Below are positions 7,534 through 15,953 of a DNA stretch of 52,249 nucleotides, piece after piece (position 1 is the stretch's first letter; each line of letters starts with the position of its first letter). Below the pieces are notes generated by a model. It ran no database searches. It was not told where the DNA came from and worked only from the letters and a program-made list of their open reading frames with translations. Position numbers and translations under genes: made by a program. The DNA is taken from NCBI GenBank assembly GCA_001803235.1, contig MHBL01000383.1, forward strand, positions 1 to 52,249, in the 5' to 3' direction. Source of the stretch: Lentisphaerae bacterium RIFOXYA12_64_32 (GTDB lineage: Bacteria; Verrucomicrobiota; Lentisphaeria; Oligosphaerales; YB12-FULL-65-16).

Positions 7534-8847
7534 ATGAAACGTTCGATCGATGAACATCTGCTGGCTTGGAAGACCTCGCCGCACCGCAAGCCGCTGCTTC
7601 TGCGCGGCGCGCGTCAAGTGGGGAAGACGTGGTGCGCGCGTCAACTGGGCCGCACGTTCGCGAGCATGCTGGAGGTGAACTTCGAACAGGACCGGGACTT
7701 GAGCGTTCTTTTCGAGGGCCGTCTGGAGGCGCAACGGCTCTGCGAACGCCTCGGTGCATACTTCGGGACACCGGTGGTTCCCGGTCGTACGCTGGTGTTC
7801 CTGGACGAGGTGCAGGCGTGCCCGAACGCGCTGCGGGCGTTGCGGTTCTTCCGCGAACAGATGCCCGAACTGCATGTACTGGCCGCCGGCTCGCTTCTGG
7901 AGTTCACGCTGTCGGAGCTCCCCTCGTTCGGTGTGGGCCGAATCGAGTCGCGGTACATGTACCCGATGTCCTTGCGCGAGTTCGCGACGGCGGTCGGGGC
8001 GGAGGCCCTGCTTGACCTTGCCGTTTCGACCGCTGACCAGGGCGGGCTGGCGCCGGTCCTCCACGGGCAACTGGTCGAGCATCTGCGCACGTTCATGGTG
8101 ACTGGGGGGTTTCCGGAAGTGGTCCAGCGCTACGTGGAGGCGCGGGACTTCTCGTCTTGCGGGGAAGTCCTCGACGACTTGTACGCCACGATCAGAGACG
8201 ATTTCGCCAAGTACCGCGGCCGGGTCCCGTCCGCGCGGCTGGACGAGACGTTCCGTTCGGTCATCAGCCAAGCCGGCGGGAAGTTCGTCTACTCCCAGGT
8301 TGCCCCGGAAATCGGGTGCGCGCAGGCGAAGACAGCACTCGAACTGCTCGATTTGGCGGGCCTGGTTCACCGGGTGATTCACACCGATGCACAGGGGCTG
8401 CCGCTGGGGGCGCAGGTGAACGCCCGGCGGTTCAAGGTCATCCCCTGCGACGTCGGGCTGTATCACCGCCTGTGCGATGTGAATGTGTCCGCGACGCTCT
8501 TCGGTGACAGCCGGGCCATGGTGAATTCCGGGGCCGCCGCCGAAGTCCTGGCGGGCACGGAACTGTTGGCGGCCGGCGCCCCGCGCCGAAGAGCGCAGTT
8601 GTACTACTGGCAGAAGGAGAAGCACGCCGGCAATGCCGAAGTGGATTACATCGTGCAGATCGGTGACGGCATCGTTCCTATTGAGGTCAAAGCCGGAACG
8701 CGCGGGAGTATGCAGAGCATGCGGGTTTTCTTCAGCACTCATCCGGGCAGCCGCTACGGCATCCGGAGCAGCCTGGAGAATTACTCCGGCTATGGTAACA
8801 TCAAGGTCGTGCCGCTGTACGCGCTCGGGTCTCGATCGCCGGCGTGA
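7534..8847 (+). CDS. AAA+ ATPase with DUF4143 (PD-(D/E)XK-like) C-terminal domain
   Basis: 437 residues, the usual length for this family. The N-terminal P-loop domain has Walker A GARQVGKT (K31) and Walker B LVFLDEVQ (D91, E92), followed by a sensor-like AAGSLLEF. The C-terminal DUF4143 part ends in a restriction-like core: EVDYIVQ (D371) and IPIEV-type E384-V-K386. Members are widespread single-gene accessory ATPases, often thought to act in defence or toxin-like roles, but unproven. The start MKRSIDE was chosen because it matches family N-termini and has AAGGA upstream; the open frame extends 49 codons further up through the promoter region. Confidence 0.9.
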   Translation: MKRSIDEHLLAWKTSPHRKPLLLRGARQVGKTWCARQLGRTFASMLEVNFEQDRDLSVLFEGRLEAQRLCERLGAYFGTPVVPGRTLVFLDEVQACPNALRALRFFREQMPELHVLAAGSLLEFTLSELPSFGVGRIESRYMYPMSLREFATAVGAEALLDLAVSTADQGGLAPVLHGQLVEHLRTFMVTGGFPEVVQRYVEARDFSSCGEVLDDLYATIRDDFAKYRGRVPSARLDETFRSVISQAGGKFVYSQVAPEIGCAQAKTALELLDLAGLVHRVIHTDAQGLPLGAQVNARRFKVIPCDVGLYHRLCDVNVSATLFGDSRAMVNSGAAAEVLAGTELLAAGAPRRRAQLYYWQKEKHAGNAEVDYIVQIGDGIVPIEVKAGTRGSMQSMRVFFSTHPGSRYGIRSSLENYSGYGNIKVVPLYALGSRSPA

Positions 8848-9046
8848 GGGGAGCGGGGGGATTGCGGTGTTCACGGCGCCCGCGGTCAGGTCTTGAAAGC
8901 GGCAGTTCTCCGCATGAAACCGGCACCGTGCAAGCATCGGCTGTTCTGATGTAGTTTGCGACGTCACGGTTTTCCTATCCTGTTGCCGTTCATCCGGGAT
9001 GTGCGTAGGCAATCATCCTGTTTCTACCGGAGGTCTGCGCAAGCGA

Positions 9047-9246
9047 TTATCCTGGAATACCGGGTTATCTCGGGAATCTTACGCGGTCATCGCTCCGTGA
9101 TCTGCCTTTGCGTGTGTCCGTGGCCCGATTCCGGCGGGTGCCCGAGGGACTCGGCCGGGGACCGGCCTGAGCACTCCACTTCGGCCCGGGGACGGTCCGA
9201 GCCACTGCCGCCCGGACTTCGGCGCGGGGACGGGTCCGAGCCACTG
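9047..9246 (+). repeat. ~200 bp direct repeat, right copy, containing PAL115 copy 4
   Basis: Close copy of 7189-7386 in the same orientation. The gap from the ATPase stop (8848-9046) also holds GGTCAGGTCTTGAAAG at 8884, a short match to the R1 start, and no gene. Confidence 0.8.
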
Positions 9247-9364
9247 CACTGACGGGAGTTTCCATCCCACTCTGAGGCGCTATATTAGGTGCTGAAAAAG
9301 AGCTTCGCTGTGTTCCATGCTCAGACACAACGGGCTTGTCGTTCGGGCAGGAAGGCGGGCTGGT

Positions 9365-10144
9365 ATGAATCTGGTTCCGGTCAACGCGCTCAAGTCGCCG
9401 CGACGCCTGCGGGAGCGACTGCTTCAGGAACATGAACTGATCGTGACCAACAACGGTCGGCCCATGGCCCTGATGGTCGAGGTCCGGCAAGGCGAGGACC
9501 CGGAAGTCCCGCTGCGCGCCTTCCGCGAGGTGCGCAGCCGGCTGGCACTGAGCGCCGTGCGGCGTGCCGCGGCGGAACACGGCACGGACCGGCTGGGCCT
9601 GACCGAGATCAACGACGTTATCGCGGCGGTCCGAGCGGACAGGGAGCCGGACCGGGGGGGGAAACGGTCGCCGTTGTCGATACCAACGTCATGGTTTGAC
9701 GCCGCAGTAACAGCCCAACATGACCGGGCGGTCCGCCGCCCGGGAGCAGATGACGCATTGCCAATGGCGTCAATAGCCGCATTGCGATCTTCTTTGCCGG
9801 GTGTTATCTTTGACGCACGAGATCGATGTCGCCGAGAACGACCGGGAGACAGCGCCGCGCTCGAGACCACGCTGAAGCTGAGAGGTCATTCAGAGATGAA
9901 CGCGAGAACCCTTCGCGAATGCTGTACCGTCCGCCCGTTCAAGCCATTCGTCATCAATCTTTCGGACGGACGGTCATTCCCGATCCCACACCCCGATTTC
10001 CTTCTTATCCCGCCGGCTGGCGACATTGTCATTGCCTGCCACCAGGATGGCGCTGTGAACCTGATTTCGCTCGACCAGATAACCGATGTCGCCATTGATG
10101 CCGTTCCCGGCCGCCGGCCGCGCCGTGCCGCCCCGGCCAGGTGA
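9365..10144 (+). CDS. Phd/YefM-like antitoxin, reading through into a downstream small gene
   Basis: Residues 1-~95 look like a Phd/YefM antitoxin: MNLVPVNALKSPRRLRERL, HELIVTNNGRPMALMVEV, then TDRLGLTEINDVIAAVRADR. No stop follows at the expected place; the frame continues through a run of eight G (9654-9661), a PIN toxin relic and a hairpin repeat, and enters the small gene at 9896 in the same frame. The 259-codon product is probably an accident of decay; the real antitoxin unit is about 9365-9660. Antitoxins of this type neutralise VapC or Doc/RelE toxins; the partner here is broken. An upstream ATG at 9317 is less likely. Confidence 0.55.
   Translation: MNLVPVNALKSPRRLRERLLQEHELIVTNNGRPMALMVEVRQGEDPEVPLRAFREVRSRLALSAVRRAAAEHGTDRLGLTEINDVIAAVRADREPDRGGKRSPLSIPTSWFDAAVTAQHDRAVRRPGADDALPMASIAALRSSLPGVIFDARDRCRRERPGDSAALETTLKLRGHSEMNARTLRECCTVRPFKPFVINLSDGRSFPIPHPDFLLIPPAGDIVIACHQDGAVNLISLDQITDVAIDAVPGRRPRRAAPAR
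9661..9699 (+). pseudogene. Relic of a PIN-domain (VapC-like) toxin start
   Basis: In the frame +1 to the antitoxin the DNA reads TVAVVDTNVMV then TGA. VVDTN is the signature N-terminus of PIN toxins and contains the first catalytic Asp. Nothing PIN-like follows; hairpin repeat RF4 begins 20 bp later. The rest of the toxin gene has been lost. Confidence 0.6.
9720..9755 (+). repeat. RF4 hairpin repeat, copy 1
   Basis: TGACCGGGCGGTCCGCCGCC-type sequence with a short GGGCGGTCCGCCGCCC stem. Relatives lie at 18600, 21726 and 39682. This copy lies where the PIN toxin gene breaks off. Confidence 0.6.
9896..10144 (+). CDS. Small conserved-type protein of unknown function
   Basis: 82 residues: MNARTLRECCTVRPFKPFVI, then a beta-rich core (LSDGRSFPIPHPDFLLIPP, GAVNLISLDQITDVAI). 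Small proteins with the pattern 'PF.PF.I...DG....V.HPDF' are common in PVC and related genomes as far as I recall, with no known role. GAGAGG lies ten bases before the ATG. The frame is shared with the antitoxin remnant upstream. Confidence 0.6.
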   Translation: MNARTLRECCTVRPFKPFVINLSDGRSFPIPHPDFLLIPPAGDIVIACHQDGAVNLISLDQITDVAIDAVPGRRPRRAAPAR

Positions 10145-10257
10145 GCGGTCGGCCTTTTCGACCTGCGGACATTTGGCATCGGGCGGCCAGGGGATCATAG
10201 TGTGTGTGTGGCCCCGGAATGCGGGGTGCAACACCGAGGCAGCAGAGGGCAGGCACA

Positions 10258-10647
10258 GTGGCTAAGAAACAATCAACCGCGGGGCCTTCCGAGCAATGGT
10301 TCAGAGAACAGACCAACGTGATTCTCGAGCAGATGAACAGCCAGTTCACGCTGGTTCTCGAGTCGCATCACGGGCTGCGGGAAGAGATTCGTCAGTTGCG
10401 GGAGCGGACGGATGAGCGGTTCGGCCTGGTTGACGCCAAGATCGAGGGGCTGAAAGTTGGCCAGGACGCACTGCGCCACGATGTCGAGGGGCTGAAAGCC
10501 GGCCAAGAGGGGCTGAAAGCCGGCCAGGACGCACTGCGCCACGACGTCGGGGAACTCAAGGTTGGGCTGAAGGCAGTGCGGGAGGACTTGGCGGCGCACC
10601 GCGCCGACACCGAAGTCCACCACCGCGGGCGACGCGCCGCGGGCTGA
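10258..10647 (+). CDS. Small coiled-coil protein
   Basis: 129 residues from a GTG with GAGGG upstream (an in-frame ATG lies further up but gives a basic, unrelated leader). Residues ~25-120 are a continuous predicted coiled coil with internal repeats: LKVGQDALRHDVEGLKAGQE and similar, in steps of 7-18 residues. There are no catalytic motifs. Such proteins are common next to accessory genes and may serve as oligomerisation scaffolds; this is a guess. The C-terminus (HHRGRRAAG) runs into repeat DNA and may not be original. Confidence 0.6.
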   Translation: MAKKQSTAGPSEQWFREQTNVILEQMNSQFTLVLESHHGLREEIRQLRERTDERFGLVDAKIEGLKVGQDALRHDVEGLKAGQEGLKAGQDALRHDVGELKVGLKAVREDLAAHRADTEVHHRGRRAAG

Positions 10648-10691
10648 CGGTACCGGAAAAGGCGGCCGTGGTCTGCCGTTTGCGTGTGTCC

Positions 10692-10797
10692 GTGGCCCGA
10701 AGCCTGGCGCGGTGGCGCGGGACGTCTCGGACCGAGGCCCCCGGCCGGGGACCGTCCGAGGCACTCCGCTTCGGCCCGAGGACGGTCCGAGCCACTG
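10692..10797 (+). repeat. PAL115 palindromic repeat, copy 5
   Basis: Variant copy with the TTTGCGTGTGTCCGTGGCCC start and the GGTCCGAGCCACTG end. It separates the coiled-coil gene from the converging HTH gene. Confidence 0.7.
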
Positions 10798-10803
10798 GGG
10801 ATG

Positions 10804-11250
10804 CTACGGCCGGCGCCGGGCCGTCTTGAAGCGCAAGTAGTCGAGCACGTCCCGGCGTTCGGCGTCCGACAGGGTCTCGAAGAGACGGAGGAGTTCCTGC
10901 TTGGTCGGATCCTCGCCGCCGCGCCGGGCGCCGCGATGGTCTTTGGGCTCAGCAGGCGACGAGGTCGTCTTCCACTCGCCGCGCGTTTCGCCGATCGCGA
11001 GCACAGGCGTTGGGAGTGTTGGGAACCAACGGTCCCGCTCGGGTTCACCGATGTCCTGAGTCAACTGAGACAGCCGCCGCTGCGCGCTGCGTCCGGGACT
11101 GCGTCCGCCTGTTTTCCAGGCGGACACCGTCTGCTGCGAGACCCCACATCGTTCCGCCAGTTCGCCCTGCGTCAGCAGCAGTCGGTCCAGGATGGCATTG
11201 ACCACGCCGCCCCAGTCGATCGACTCTGGTTTCGCTTTTGCACGGGCCAT
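10804..11250 (-). CDS. XRE-type helix-turn-helix protein
   Basis: 148 residues. The HTH (LTQGELAERCGVSQQTVSAW) lies at residues ~22-60 and is followed by a Lys/Arg-rich linker. The C-terminal motif TKQELLRLFETLSDAERRDV resembles the end of small phage-type regulators. The start MARAKAKP was chosen because the upstream extension of the frame is low-complexity repeat translation. Probably a transcriptional regulator; it converges with the coiled-coil gene. Confidence 0.72.
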   Translation of the reverse strand: MARAKAKPESIDWGGVVNAILDRLLLTQGELAERCGVSQQTVSAWKTGGRSPGRSAQRRLSQLTQDIGEPERDRWFPTLPTPVLAIGETRGEWKTTSSPAEPKDHRGARRGGEDPTKQELLRLFETLSDAERRDVLDYLRFKTARRRP

Positions 11251-11882
11251 TCGCGTACCATTCCTGGTGTTTGTGTCTGCTTTCTTTCGTTTCGATCTGT
11301 GCGGGTGAGCCGAGCCAGCGGAGCCGCGTCGCGCTCTTGCGCCGTACCCGGCGCTTTGGCTTGCCACGGCGGAACGCTTGGGCGAAGCCGGGAGTGCGGT
11401 ACCAGCGCAGCGCCGGTACCGCTGGTACCGCTTTCCTCCGACGCGCCGCGGAAAGCGGTACTTCGCACACGCACTCCAAAGCGGCTGCGCCGCAGGGATC
11501 TCGTACACTCTCACACTCTGCCCGCACAAGTCGCTTTCTTCCATAGTTCGATCACGCGTGCGCGCGCGGTATTGCACAGAAAGCGACCTGTGCAAGCAGA
11601 GTGACGCCGGGTAGGTCGCGGTGCCAGCCCAGACCGCCTTGCCTGACCGACAGTACCGCGGGCGGCCCTCCGCCCGCCATCCGAGCCTTAGCGCTACGTG
11701 CGTGCCGTGAAGCGGGCGGAGGGCCGCCAAAGTATCGATGTTCGGCGTGCAGTTGCAAAAGAATGTAGTGCACTCGGGTTGACTGTGGTTTAATGTGGTG
11801 TACTGTACGGTGAAGGCGTCGACGCCTTGGTGCGGGGTTCCGGTGCCGGGGTGACACTTGGACACCAGGACGGCGGGGGACG
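11251..11882. other. Gene-free interval with three inverted-repeat elements
   Basis: There is no convincing gene. Visible structures: a GGAGTGCGG...GCACTCC unit with nested GGTACC hairpins (11392-11475); a 16 bp inverted repeat GCACAAGTCGCTTTCT at 11524-11539 versus 11578-11593 (15 of 16 matches); and a perfect 17 bp inverted repeat GGCGGCCCTCCGCCCGC at 11661-11677 versus 11712-11728. The right end holds the response-regulator promoter. Confidence 0.55.
11779..11806 (+). promoter_or_regulatory. Predicted sigma70-type promoter of the response regulator gene
   Basis: TTGACT, 16 bases, TACTGT, about 77 bp before the predicted start codon, in an AT-richer patch. Confidence 0.45.
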
Positions 11883-12302
11883 ATGGCAGACACAGACACG
11901 GGGGCGTGGAGAATGGAGAGGCGCATCCTGATCGTCGACGACTATCCGACCAATCTGGACATCTGCAAACTGGTGCTTCGGGGCGCGGGGTATGACTGTC
12001 GGACGTTCGAACGCGGAACCGATGCGCTGGCCGCACTGCAGGCATGGGTACCCGACCTCGTGCTCTCCGATCTCGAGATGCCGCACCTCCACGGCCTGCG
12101 ACTGCTGCAGGAAGTGCGTGCCATCGCACCGGGAATCCCGGTCGTCATCATGAGTGGCCGGAGTGGCGAAGAGACGGTCCGAGACGCAATGGCGCGCGGT
12201 GCTGCCGCGTTCATCGCCAAGCCGTTCTCGCCCGACTCGCTGCTCGCGGCGATCCGGCGCGTGCTCGCCCGGACCGATGGGTGCCCGGCGGTCGGCGGGT
12301 GA
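11883..12302 (+). CDS. Stand-alone response regulator receiver protein
   Basis: 139 residues, a single CheY-like receiver domain. All key residues are present: acidic pair D19/D20 (ILIVDD), phospho-acceptor D63 (LVLSDLEMP), S91 (VIMSG) and K113 (AKPF). It has no output domain, so it probably acts by protein contact or in a phosphorelay. No histidine kinase is in the window. Another ATG at 11913 would remove the ten-residue leader; both have purine-rich upstream sequence. Confidence 0.9.
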   Translation: MADTDTGAWRMERRILIVDDYPTNLDICKLVLRGAGYDCRTFERGTDALAALQAWVPDLVLSDLEMPHLHGLRLLQEVRAIAPGIPVVIMSGRSGEETVRDAMARGAAAFIAKPFSPDSLLAAIRRVLARTDGCPAVGG

Positions 12303-12323
12303 AGACCATGCACGGCGCGGCCC

Positions 12324-12453
12324 AGTGGCGCACAACCCCAGTGGCGCGGGACCAGCCTTCGTCCTGATGTGACTACGGCTGGCAAGCTCTCCGGGACGAC
12401 AGCGGAGTGGACCGAGGATCACTGACTTCGGCCCGGGACGGTCCGAACCACCG
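12324..12453 (+). repeat. PAL115 palindromic repeat, copy 6 (degenerate)
   Basis: Two successive AGTGGCGCR starts, a scrambled middle and a GGACGGTCCGAACCACC end. It sits between the response regulator gene and the converging kinase gene. Confidence 0.55.
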
Positions 12454-12469
12454 CCGCACCTGACGCGGG

Positions 12470-15346
12470 TCAGCGCTGGAAGGGGCGCCGGACGTCATCG
12501 CGCGCCGGTTCGAGGAGCCGGACGTTGCGGACCTCCACGGTGGCGCCGGCCCCAGCGAAGATTCCCCAGTTTCCCGGGTCCGGTTGCTTCTCGACCTCTT
12601 TCTCGAAGACCGTCTTCCCGTCCAGGCGCAGCCCGCACTTCTCACGCGTGAGGTAGAAACCGAGTTTGACCCATCCGTCCGAGGACTTGGCAGCGACCGG
12701 TTGCTGCGGCTGGGAGTTGCTCTTCTCATCGACCTTGGAGTGCAGCGACCACAGGTAGGCCCCGTCGCTTTTCGACTTCTCAAAGAGAAGCACGAGTGCC
12801 TGCTTCACACCCTCCAGCGAATCACGCTGCACCTGGTCGCCAAAATCCACCGCCCAGGCCAGCCCGCCCGTCGTTCCCGAGGCAATGCGCAGTTCGCACT
12901 CGATGCCGGTCTTGTCTCGCCCCTCCGCCGACAGCCAGAAGGCTGGCCCCTTGTCCCCCGCCAGTTCCATCACCCCGTCTGAACGAGGTTCTAGTTTGCC
13001 CACCTGCCGTGCCCCCTCGCCACCCTTGCCTGAAGGCTTGAGAGACTCCGGGACCGGCTTCGCCCCCGGGGGCGCAGATTCCGGGTCCGCCGCCCCCTCG
13101 CGGACCAGTTTCGGATCCACGTAGCGGATCAGTGCCGCGCCGAACGGCCCCTGCATCGCGGTATAGTACTGCCCCGCCTTCTTTTCGTTTCCGCCGTAGT
13201 ACGCCAGCGTCCCGCGCAGGAATGCACCCGTCGGGGTCGTCTCCTCCGGCAACCGCCGCGCCTTCTCGACCGCCGAGAGATCCTTGAAGAGAACCTTCAC
13301 GCCGAAGCTGCCGCGTCCGGCAGGATCGGCCACCTCGCAATCAATGACCGCATCCGCGCCCTTGTCCATGGGGACCTTCTTGATCGTCAACGTCTGATTT
13401 CCCTGCTTCGTGCTAAGCGTCACCTTCTTCCCCACATCGCGTTGGAGGGATTCGAGCACAAACCTGTCGATCTGGGGAATTGCCGAGACCAGAGGAATGG
13501 CTGCCTCGATCGAATCCAGGACCGTCTGCAGTCGAGAGTCGGTTCGGGCGGCTTCGAGCTGCTGTAACGCCTGGGCTGGGCTGCGACGCTCCAAGAGATC
13601 CCGCACCGCGCCGTCAAGCAGATCATTGAGGACCTCCGCCGGCGGCGGCTCCTTCTTCCGCTGCTCTTCGCGCGCCGCGATACTGGCCTTGACCTGAGCA
13701 ACCCGCTGCTGCAACTGCGGCGCCAGTTCGGAGCGGAACGGTCCGTCGTATTGCTGCAGCACGGCGAGCGCCTCGTCGAGCTTCCCGCTTTTTTCCAAAT
13801 CACGGGCCTGCTGGTCAATCTCGGCGTACTTCTGCACCGCGCCGCTGCGCCGCAGATCGCGCATCCGCTTCAGCGCCACCAACGCCTGATCTTCGAGCGG
13901 CGACCCTACCGCTTTCCTGCGGATCTCCTCGAAACGCCGCAGGTTGCCCTCGTGATCGTTCGGGTTCTCACGCGCCAGCCGCCGCGCCTCCAGCAGGGCG
14001 TCGCTGAGTTCCGCAATCTGCCGCGCCTGCTCCTGCGGCACACGGGTGCCGGGATCACCGTGCGGAGGCGGTTTTCCGGCGTTAGATCCCGAGGCAACGC
14101 TCGTCTCCGTGGCCGCCGCAGCCGCCGTCGCCGGCGCCCGGAACGAGGGCCGCTGCCCATGCTTGCCGCCCTTGGCCGCCTCCGGGTTGCCCGGGCTCAC
14201 GACCGCCGCCGGACCCGTCGTCGCCCCCGCGGCCGCGGCGGCTTGTCGTTTCCGCTCCAAATGCTTGCCCAGCGCCGCCAGCAACACCAGGCAGAACAGG
14301 CCCGCCATCAGCACTGCGGCGGCGACAGCCGCCCAAGTAAACACCTTCCGCAGCCTGGACGACGCCGCCACGGCCCTGCCGTCCTTGACCTGCAGGCTGC
14401 CGGTCTCAACCACCACCGCAATGGCGTCAAGGACCTCCTGCCAGGTGCCCGGCCGCTCCGCCGGGTCCTTGGCCATCATCCATTGGATCAGGCGGCTGCA
14501 GCCCTGCGAGACGGCGCCGTTCGCCTCGCGCGCGTCGGGCACCGGTGCAGACTTGTGCTTCTCGACAATCTCCAGAATACTGTCGCCCGTGTACGGCACG
14601 CTGCCGGCGACCATGTTGTATAGCGTACCGCCGAGAGCATAGATGTCGGCCCGAAAATCCATGCCGGTGGCGCCGCGCGCCTGTTCGGGACTCATGTACG
14701 ACGGCGTGCCGATCAGTGCCCCGGTCATGGTCAACCCGGCGTCGTCGGCCAGGCTCTTGCCGATGCCCAGGTCCATCAGCTTGACTTCGCCGGCCTTGTC
14801 GATCATGATGTTCGCCGGCTTGATGTCACGGTGCAAAATCTTGTGCTGGTCCCAGGCGAAAGACAGGGCCCGCGCCACCTTCTCGGCAATCATCAGGGCC
14901 CGGACCTCGGGCATCGCCTTGTCCCGCTTCAGAATGCTGCCCAGCGTCTCACCGTCAACGAACGACATCGCCAGGTAGTACTGACCGGCTTCCTTCCCCG
15001 CTTCGAATGCCGTGACGATGTTCGGGTGCTCGAGTCGCGCCAGAATGCGGACCTCATGCATGAACCGCTGCACCAGATCGGTGCGGCTCTGCACGGAGGG
15101 GGCCAGTACTTTCAGGGCGACCAGGCGGTCCATGGACATCTGCTTGGCGAGGAATACATCCCCCATGCCCCCGGAACCGATCTTCTTCTGAATCTCGAAA
15201 TTGCCGAGGGTCATCCCGGGGCACAACGCCACGGTCGGGACATGCACATCCTTGCCGCATTGCGGGCACTGGTACACGCCGCCGCCGAGGCTGGTGTCCG
15301 CCTCGATAACGCTGCGGCAGTGATTGCATGCAAAACTGATCTTCAT
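12470..15346 (-). CDS. Membrane Ser/Thr protein kinase with zinc ribbon and lectin-like C-terminus
   Basis: 958 residues. Residues 7-30 hold a zinc ribbon (CNHC...CPQC). Residues ~50-315 are a Hanks-type kinase: glycine loop GSGGMGDVF, catalytic K79, HRDIKPAN (D174), MDLG in place of DFG (192-194) and SYMSPEQ. One membrane segment follows at ~336-359, then an Ala/Pro linker, a charged helical region (~430-600) and a C-terminal ~170-residue beta domain like the DUF1080/concanavalin-like sugar-binding fold (GGLAWAVDFG, KCGLRLDGKTVFEKEV). It probably senses an envelope ligand and phosphorylates cytoplasmic targets. The start follows the conserved zinc-ribbon N-terminus; GGAACGG lies upstream. 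Confidence 0.9.
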   Translation of the reverse strand: MKISFACNHCRSVIEADTSLGGGVYQCPQCGKDVHVPTVALCPGMTLGNFEIQKKIGSGGMGDVFLAKQMSMDRLVALKVLAPSVQSRTDLVQRFMHEVRILARLEHPNIVTAFEAGKEAGQYYLAMSFVDGETLGSILKRDKAMPEVRALMIAEKVARALSFAWDQHKILHRDIKPANIMIDKAGEVKLMDLGIGKSLADDAGLTMTGALIGTPSYMSPEQARGATGMDFRADIYALGGTLYNMVAGSVPYTGDSILEIVEKHKSAPVPDAREANGAVSQGCSRLIQWMMAKDPAERPGTWQEVLDAIAVVVETGSLQVKDGRAVAASSRLRKVFTWAAVAAAVLMAGLFCLVLLAALGKHLERKRQAAAAAGATTGPAAVVSPGNPEAAKGGKHGQRPSFRAPATAAAAATETSVASGSNAGKPPPHGDPGTRVPQEQARQIAELSDALLEARRLARENPNDHEGNLRRFEEIRRKAVGSPLEDQALVALKRMRDLRRSGAVQKYAEIDQQARDLEKSGKLDEALAVLQQYDGPFRSELAPQLQQRVAQVKASIAAREEQRKKEPPPAEVLNDLLDGAVRDLLERRSPAQALQQLEAARTDSRLQTVLDSIEAAIPLVSAIPQIDRFVLESLQRDVGKKVTLSTKQGNQTLTIKKVPMDKGADAVIDCEVADPAGRGSFGVKVLFKDLSAVEKARRLPEETTPTGAFLRGTLAYYGGNEKKAGQYYTAMQGPFGAALIRYVDPKLVREGAADPESAPPGAKPVPESLKPSGKGGEGARQVGKLEPRSDGVMELAGDKGPAFWLSAEGRDKTGIECELRIASGTTGGLAWAVDFGDQVQRDSLEGVKQALVLLFEKSKSDGAYLWSLHSKVDEKSNSQPQQPVAAKSSDGWVKLGFYLTREKCGLRLDGKTVFEKEVEKQPDPGNWGIFAGAGATVEVRNVRLLEPARDDVRRPFQR

Positions 15347-15400
15347 CGTTCCGTTCCGGGGGGCACTCGATACATCGCGTTTCCGCACCGCGCGGGATCG

Positions 15401-15514
15401 GTGGCGCGGGACCTCCGGGACCGCAGTGGGGTACTCGGGGCCGTCTCGGCCCGAGTTCCTCGGCCGGGGACCGGCCGACGCACCCCGCTTCGGCACGAGT
15501 CGCACCGAGCCACC
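15401..15514 (+). repeat. PAL115 palindromic repeat, copy 7
   Basis: Full-length copy, starting GTGGCGCGGGACCTCCGGGA and ending GCACCGAGCCACC. It lies in the presumed 5' region of the kinase gene. Confidence 0.7.
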
Positions 15515-15838
15515 GTCACGCAACCGGCACGCCTTATCGTAAACCGACATGACTCCGTTTGCAAGAGCCGCGGTTCGCCCAAACAACGCGCTCAGGCCAG
15601 GCCTATTGTGCGGCGCGGACGCGTTTCCACTGGTGATACCCGCCCAAGGCGCGCCAAGGTTACACCAGAGCGGGGGGCGCAAGGATGACGCCGGTTCACG
15701 GAGACCGCACAGGGAACCTGGCCCACTGCTATTAACCGTCACGGTCGCGGCTATCCGGACCGTTCCTCGGTCCCGCGGTACGGTTCCGGCTGTACCCCGC
15801 GCGGCCTCCGCGCGGTGCCAGCGGGCGGGGGGCCGCCC

Positions 15839-15866
15839 GCGGTTATGTTGCGCGCAACATTACCGC
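15839..15866. repeat. Near-perfect 28 bp palindrome
   Basis: The 16 bp core ATGTTGCGCGCAACAT is a perfect palindrome, extended by GCGGTT/TACCGC flanks with one mismatched pair. It lies in the 607 bp gene-free space between the kinase start and the SGNH hydrolase stop, next to two GC-rich hairpins (CCGCGCGG..CCGCGCGG; GCGGGCGG..CCGCCCGC). It could be a terminator-like or protein-binding site; no T-tract follows. Confidence 0.5.
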
Positions 15867-15953
15867 GGTACTTCGGAGAAATCCTCTGGCCGACGGTTAT
15901 AGCATTGGAGCCTGACCTCTGCCCGACACCGACAGGTTCGCAGGCACTGCGCG

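Noticed and set aside
9317..9364. Start of the antitoxin at the upstream ATG
   Set aside because: The extra 16 residues (LRHNGLVVRAGRRAG) do not match Phd/YefM N-termini; the ATG at 9365 does.
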